Assembly: GCF_008084145.1 (NCBI RefSeq)
Contig: NZ_VSDO01000002.1
Span: 992,001 to 1,056,000 of the forward strand
Source of the DNA: Paenibacillus faecis
Lineage (GTDB): Bacteria; Bacillota; Bacilli; Paenibacillales; Paenibacillaceae
Length of the DNA stretch: 64,000 nt
Reading direction: 5' to 3'
The translations under genes and the position numbers were made by a program. Positions 60,856 to 64,000 of the stretch are shown piece after piece; position 1 is the first letter of the stretch, and each line of letters begins with the position of its first letter. The notes below the pieces were generated by a model. That model saw only the letters and a list, made by a program, of their open reading frames with translations, made no database searches and was not told the origin of the DNA.

Positions 60856-61010
60856 TTGTATACTCGGTGGTCTCCTTGAATTCCCCCACCATCTCGAATC
60901 ATAATAGACCTAAGGATAGACAATGGGAAGTGAAAAAAATGAACAAGGTCCTGCTGCTAAGAAGCTACTTCAATTCTGCGTAAAAATGAAAAGCGTGGTG
61001 TAGTAATTAT

Positions 61011-63647
61011 ATGAACATACCTATATTAAACACAAAGCTGCATATTCCTCCAGCGCGATCGAAAGCGGTTTTACGCTCACATTTGTTCGAACGCTTGTCT
61101 GAGGGGCAGCAAGGAAAGTTAACGCTAATCTCCGCTTCTGCGGGCTATGGTAAAACCACGTTGGTCAGCGAGTGGCTGGCTGGCTGCAGACGTCGAGCCG
61201 CTTGGTTGTCGCTGGATGAGGGTGACAATGATCCCGGGCGATTTCTCCTTCATCTTATCGCTGCCATAAAGAACATCGTTGACGTTAACGACCAAGGTGT
61301 ATGGAAAGCGCTGCAATCTCCGCAACCGTTGCCGATCCCATACATCCTTACTTCTTTAGTCAATGCAATATCATCCGGTTCAGATTCATTTATTCTCGTT
61401 CTTGATGACTACCACGTCATTGAATCTCAAACTGTGCATGATGCTCTGTCTTTTCTGATCGATCATCAACCGTTACAGCTGCATTTGATCATCATGACGC
61501 GCGAAGAGCCGAAGCTGCCGATCGCCAGATTACGGGCAAAAAACCGATTAACCGAACTGCGTGGAAACGACCTGCGTTTCAACCGGGATGAAGCGACGTT
61601 ATTTTTTAACCAAATCATGGGGCTTCATTTATCATCGGCAGAGGTGTTTGCTCTGGAGGCACGCACAGAAGGGTGGATTGCCGGGCTGCAATTAGCCGCG
61701 ATCTCGATGCAGGGTTGTTCGAATACGACCCAATTTATTTCATCCTTTACCGGCAGCCACCGTTTTGTGTTGGACTATTTAATGGAAGAAGTCCTTATGC
61801 AGCAATCCGAAAAGGTTCAGACCTTTTTGCTTCATACCTCCATTCTTGATCGATTTTGCGGCTCCCTCTGTGATGCCGTTCTACCGCAGGGGATGGGGGG
61901 AGATGAAATCCTGGCGTATCTTGAGCGTTCCAACCTCTTCATGATCCCGTTGGATAGCGAGCGTCATTGGTACCGTTACCATCATCTTTTTGCCGATTTG
62001 TTGCGACAGCGTTTGTATCAAGCCAACAAGGACAAGACCGAGGAGATCGCCGTTCTACATACTAGAGCAAGCCATTGGTTTGAAGAGAATGACCTTGAGA
62101 TCGAAGCTTTTCGGCACGCTGTGGCGGCTCAGGATGTGGATCGGGCTGCCACATTAATCGAGGGAAAGGGAATGCCTCTACATTTTCGTGGCGCCGCTCA
62201 GCCTGTATTAAATTGGTTGAAGCGCCAGGACGCGTCCACCCTTAACGAACGGCCGTCGCTCTGGGTGATTTATGCCTCCGCCTTATTGATGATCGGCCAA
62301 GCGGACGGAATCGAAGAAAAACTATCCGCTGCCGAGGCGGCCATGAAACAGATCGATTCCAAAGAGGTAGATCCTGATCTAATCGGGCATATCGCATCGA
62401 TCCGGGCCACGCTTGGAGTTACTCGGAACGAGACGGATACCATTATTGCCCAATCCCTACTCGCGTTGGAGCATCTGCATCCGAATAATCTGCCTGTGCG
62501 CGCGGCGACAAGCTGGACGTTAGGCGTTGCCTACCAGCTGCAGGGCGATCGCGCAGCCGCCAGACGAGCTTATACTGAAGCCTTATCGATCAGCAAGCGA
62601 ATGGGGCACTTGATTATTACGCTAATGGCAACATTAGGTACAGGCCAGATTCAGGAGCTCGACAATCAGTTGAACCTGGCCGTGCAAACCTATAAACAAG
62701 TGATTGAACTGGCTGGCGAACCGCCATTGCCGGCTGCTTGTGATGCCTACTTGGGCATGGCTCGTATCTTCTATGAATGGAACGATTTGGAGGCAGCCGA
62801 ACAGCATATCCAGCAGAGTATCCTGTTGGCCAAGCAGATCGAAAACACGGATAGGCTATCCGATAGTGAACTATTTGCGGCAAAATTGAAACTCGCCAGA
62901 CAAGATATTTTAGCCTCGGAAGCTTTGTTAACTAAAGTTCGTCATGAAGTGCAAGAACGATCCTTTCCTCACCTTTTGGGTGAAGTTCAACATTTGGAAC
63001 TTCTTATTTCTCTTCATCACGGCAACTTTCCGGAAGCCGTCAAGCATTTGGAAACTAGTGAATGGCCTGTTCTGCAGTCAAGAATGCATATGATCCAAGG
63101 GAACGCAAGCGCGGCTCTGGCCATACTGGCTACTTTGTATGACCAAGCGAGAGCGAAGCAATGGAAGAACGAACAGCTTAAGCTTCTTGTACTCCAAGCC
63201 TTAGCCTTTCAGGTCCAAGGCGATCTGGAGAGGGCGCTTCAAAGATTAAAAGATGCTTTGACACTGGCAGAGGATGAAGGTTTCGTTCGTCTTTTTGTTG
63301 ACGAGGGTAAGCCCATGCTTGATTTGTTAACGGAAGCGGCTACCCGTCGGATCCAGCCGGAATATACCGGGTTTTTACTGTCCAACATGCATCATGAACA
63401 GAAGCTCAATGATTTCGCGATTCACAGTCCCCCCATCCGCTTCGAAGCTTTCAGCGATGCCTTAAGCCAGCGTGAACTGGAAGTTTTGCAACTGATTGCC
63501 CAAGGCCTATCCAATCAAGAAATAGGGGAACGGCTTTTCCTCGCCTTAAGTACAGTGAAGGGGTATAATCGCAATATTTTTGACAAATTGCAGGTTAAAC
63601 GGCGAACCGAAGCGATCGCACGTGCCAGAGAGCTCGGGCTGATATAA
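61011..63647 (+). CDS. MalT-like LuxR-family ATP-dependent regulator
   Basis: Large STAND regulator of 878 residues. The N-terminal P-loop ATPase has Walker A SASAGYGKTTLVSEW (about 40-54) and Walker B FILVLDDYHVIE. The winged-helix arm and a long TPR-like superhelix occupy about 340-790. The LuxR helix-turn-helix is at the C-terminus (about 812-875: LSQRELEVLQLIAQGLSNQE, IGERLFLALSTVKGYN). This is the maltotriose-sensor architecture of MalT, widespread in Bacillales with unknown inducers. Gene composition returns to that of the chromosome here, marking the end of the island. Confidence 0.88.
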   Translation: MNIPILNTKLHIPPARSKAVLRSHLFERLSEGQQGKLTLISASAGYGKTTLVSEWLAGCRRRAAWLSLDEGDNDPGRFLLHLIAAIKNIVDVNDQGVWKALQSPQPLPIPYILTSLVNAISSGSDSFILVLDDYHVIESQTVHDALSFLIDHQPLQLHLIIMTREEPKLPIARLRAKNRLTELRGNDLRFNRDEATLFFNQIMGLHLSSAEVFALEARTEGWIAGLQLAAISMQGCSNTTQFISSFTGSHRFVLDYLMEEVLMQQSEKVQTFLLHTSILDRFCGSLCDAVLPQGMGGDEILAYLERSNLFMIPLDSERHWYRYHHLFADLLRQRLYQANKDKTEEIAVLHTRASHWFEENDLEIEAFRHAVAAQDVDRAATLIEGKGMPLHFRGAAQPVLNWLKRQDASTLNERPSLWVIYASALLMIGQADGIEEKLSAAEAAMKQIDSKEVDPDLIGHIASIRATLGVTRNETDTIIAQSLLALEHLHPNNLPVRAATSWTLGVAYQLQGDRAAARRAYTEALSISKRMGHLIITLMATLGTGQIQELDNQLNLAVQTYKQVIELAGEPPLPAACDAYLGMARIFYEWNDLEAAEQHIQQSILLAKQIENTDRLSDSELFAAKLKLARQDILASEALLTKVRHEVQERSFPHLLGEVQHLELLISLHHGNFPEAVKHLETSEWPVLQSRMHMIQGNASAALAILATLYDQARAKQWKNEQLKLLVLQALAFQVQGDLERALQRLKDALTLAEDEGFVRLFVDEGKPMLDLLTEAATRRIQPEYTGFLLSNMHHEQKLNDFAIHSPPIRFEAFSDALSQRELEVLQLIAQGLSNQEIGERLFLALSTVKGYNRNIFDKLQVKRRTEAIARARELGLI

Positions 63648-63656
63648 CTGACTCCG

Positions 63657-63700
63657 GTCTTAAGCAATGCCTAAAGGCAAGGCTTGGGACTTTTTTAGTT
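63657..63700 (+). terminator. Rho-independent terminator after the MalT-like gene
   Basis: Stem GTCTTAAGC/GCTTGGGAC with inner GCCT/GGC pairing, then T6. Confidence 0.75.
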
Positions 63701-63803
63701 CGCACCAACTTTAATACTTTAGTATCTACTCGGTCATGCCTTGCAGCCAATATGCTATTTGTAAAACACTCTGGCTGATCATCAGGTAAAAGGGGGAGGC
63801 GTC

Positions 63804-64000
63804 ATGCAAACCAACAGAAAAACGGCAGTCTATCTTGGGCTGCTGCTCATCTTCAGTTTTGTTTTTGGAATATTTAGCTCCGTTCCTGCATTAGAACGTT
63901 CGGATTACCTTGTAAAGTTGCCAGAAATCGAAATGCAAGTTTTGGTGGCCACCTTTTTTCAAGCGGCAATGGCTGTAGTTTATGTCACGATAACCGTATT
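63804..64000 (+). CDS. DUF4386-like membrane protein (3' end outside window)
   Basis: The first 65 codons of a membrane protein: MQTNRKTAVYLGLLLIFSFV opens a first helix, then a short loop (LERSDYLVKLPEIEMQ) and a second helix (VLVATFFQAAMAVVYVTITV). The N-terminal TNRKTA.., the 'DYL' loop and the helix spacing fit DUF4386 proteins. ATG at 63804 follows GGGGGAGGC. Standing next to the MalT-like regulator it may be its target. Truncated by the window edge. Confidence 0.6.
   Translation, partial: MQTNRKTAVYLGLLLIFSFVFGIFSSVPALERSDYLVKLPEIEMQVLVATFFQAAMAVVYVTITV

Noticed and set aside
1-64000. tRNA, rRNA or riboswitch genes
   Set aside because: No cloverleaf, rRNA-like sequence or recognisable riboswitch consensus was found in the intergenic spaces.

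Overview
The window looks like the chromosome of an endospore-forming Gram-positive of the Paenibacillus type. The evidence is a splA-splB pair (spore photoproduct lyase), a ComP/ComA-like two-component pair, YesM/YesN-type regulators next to sugar ABC transporters that lack their own ATPase, strong AGGAGG ribosome binding sites, frequent GTG starts and moderately GC-rich genes. I did no database search; names rest on motifs and gene order. No tRNA, rRNA or CRISPR array was seen.

Layout. 0-7.4 kb: ComP/ComA-like pair, a lipoprotein, splAB, an MFS exporter, a monooxygenase-fold protein and a thioredoxin. 7.5-11.5 kb: hairpin repeats, an acetyltransferase relic, a P-loop ATPase/HTH fusion, a possible SUKH-like relic and a DUF4375 protein. 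11.5-17.1 kb: a complete sucrose PTS regulon (scrR, scrB, scrK, scrA) with three identical 12-bp operators. 17.3-26.6 kb: ordinary genes (MerR, serine hydrolase, YbaK, UPF0145, SstT, PanE-like, TetR, patatin) and a Phd-Uma2 fusion. 26.6-37.6 kb: a probable uronate-polysaccharide locus, in which a KdgF-like cupin and a heparinase II/III-family lyase are divergent from two sugar permeases, a YesM/YesN pair and a sugar-binding lipoprotein. 37.6-46.4 kb: a DUF1835 protein, a TetR-flavodoxin operon with a broken second gene, and a GntR-controlled UgpA/UgpE/UgpB-like transporter with an EEP phosphohydrolase. 46.4-48.65 kb: relics of a response regulator and sugar-binding protein, then a terminator with a group II intron directly after it. 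48.65-60.8 kb: a strikingly AT-rich accessory island with an XRE/DUF6809 pair, an HNH nuclease, the Hachiman defence pair HamA-HamB, a membrane-anchored KAP-type NTPase, a small PD-(D/E)XK-like protein and many broken genes. 61-64 kb: a MalT-like regulator and the start of a DUF4386-like membrane protein.

Two things stand out beyond ordinary genes. First, the accessory island carries HamAB beside a large uncharacterised membrane NTPase and two further nuclease-like genes, which is the best place to look for a new defence module. Second, the intergenic spaces hold three families of short hairpin repeats. One is a roughly 205-bp block of four successive palindromes found four times (11.2, 25.1, 35.3 and 39.3 kb). 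One copy directly abuts a decayed tail of the 36-kb sugar-binding protein gene, and a second decayed tail of the same gene lies at 46.5 kb, so this locus has been copied and eroded repeatedly.
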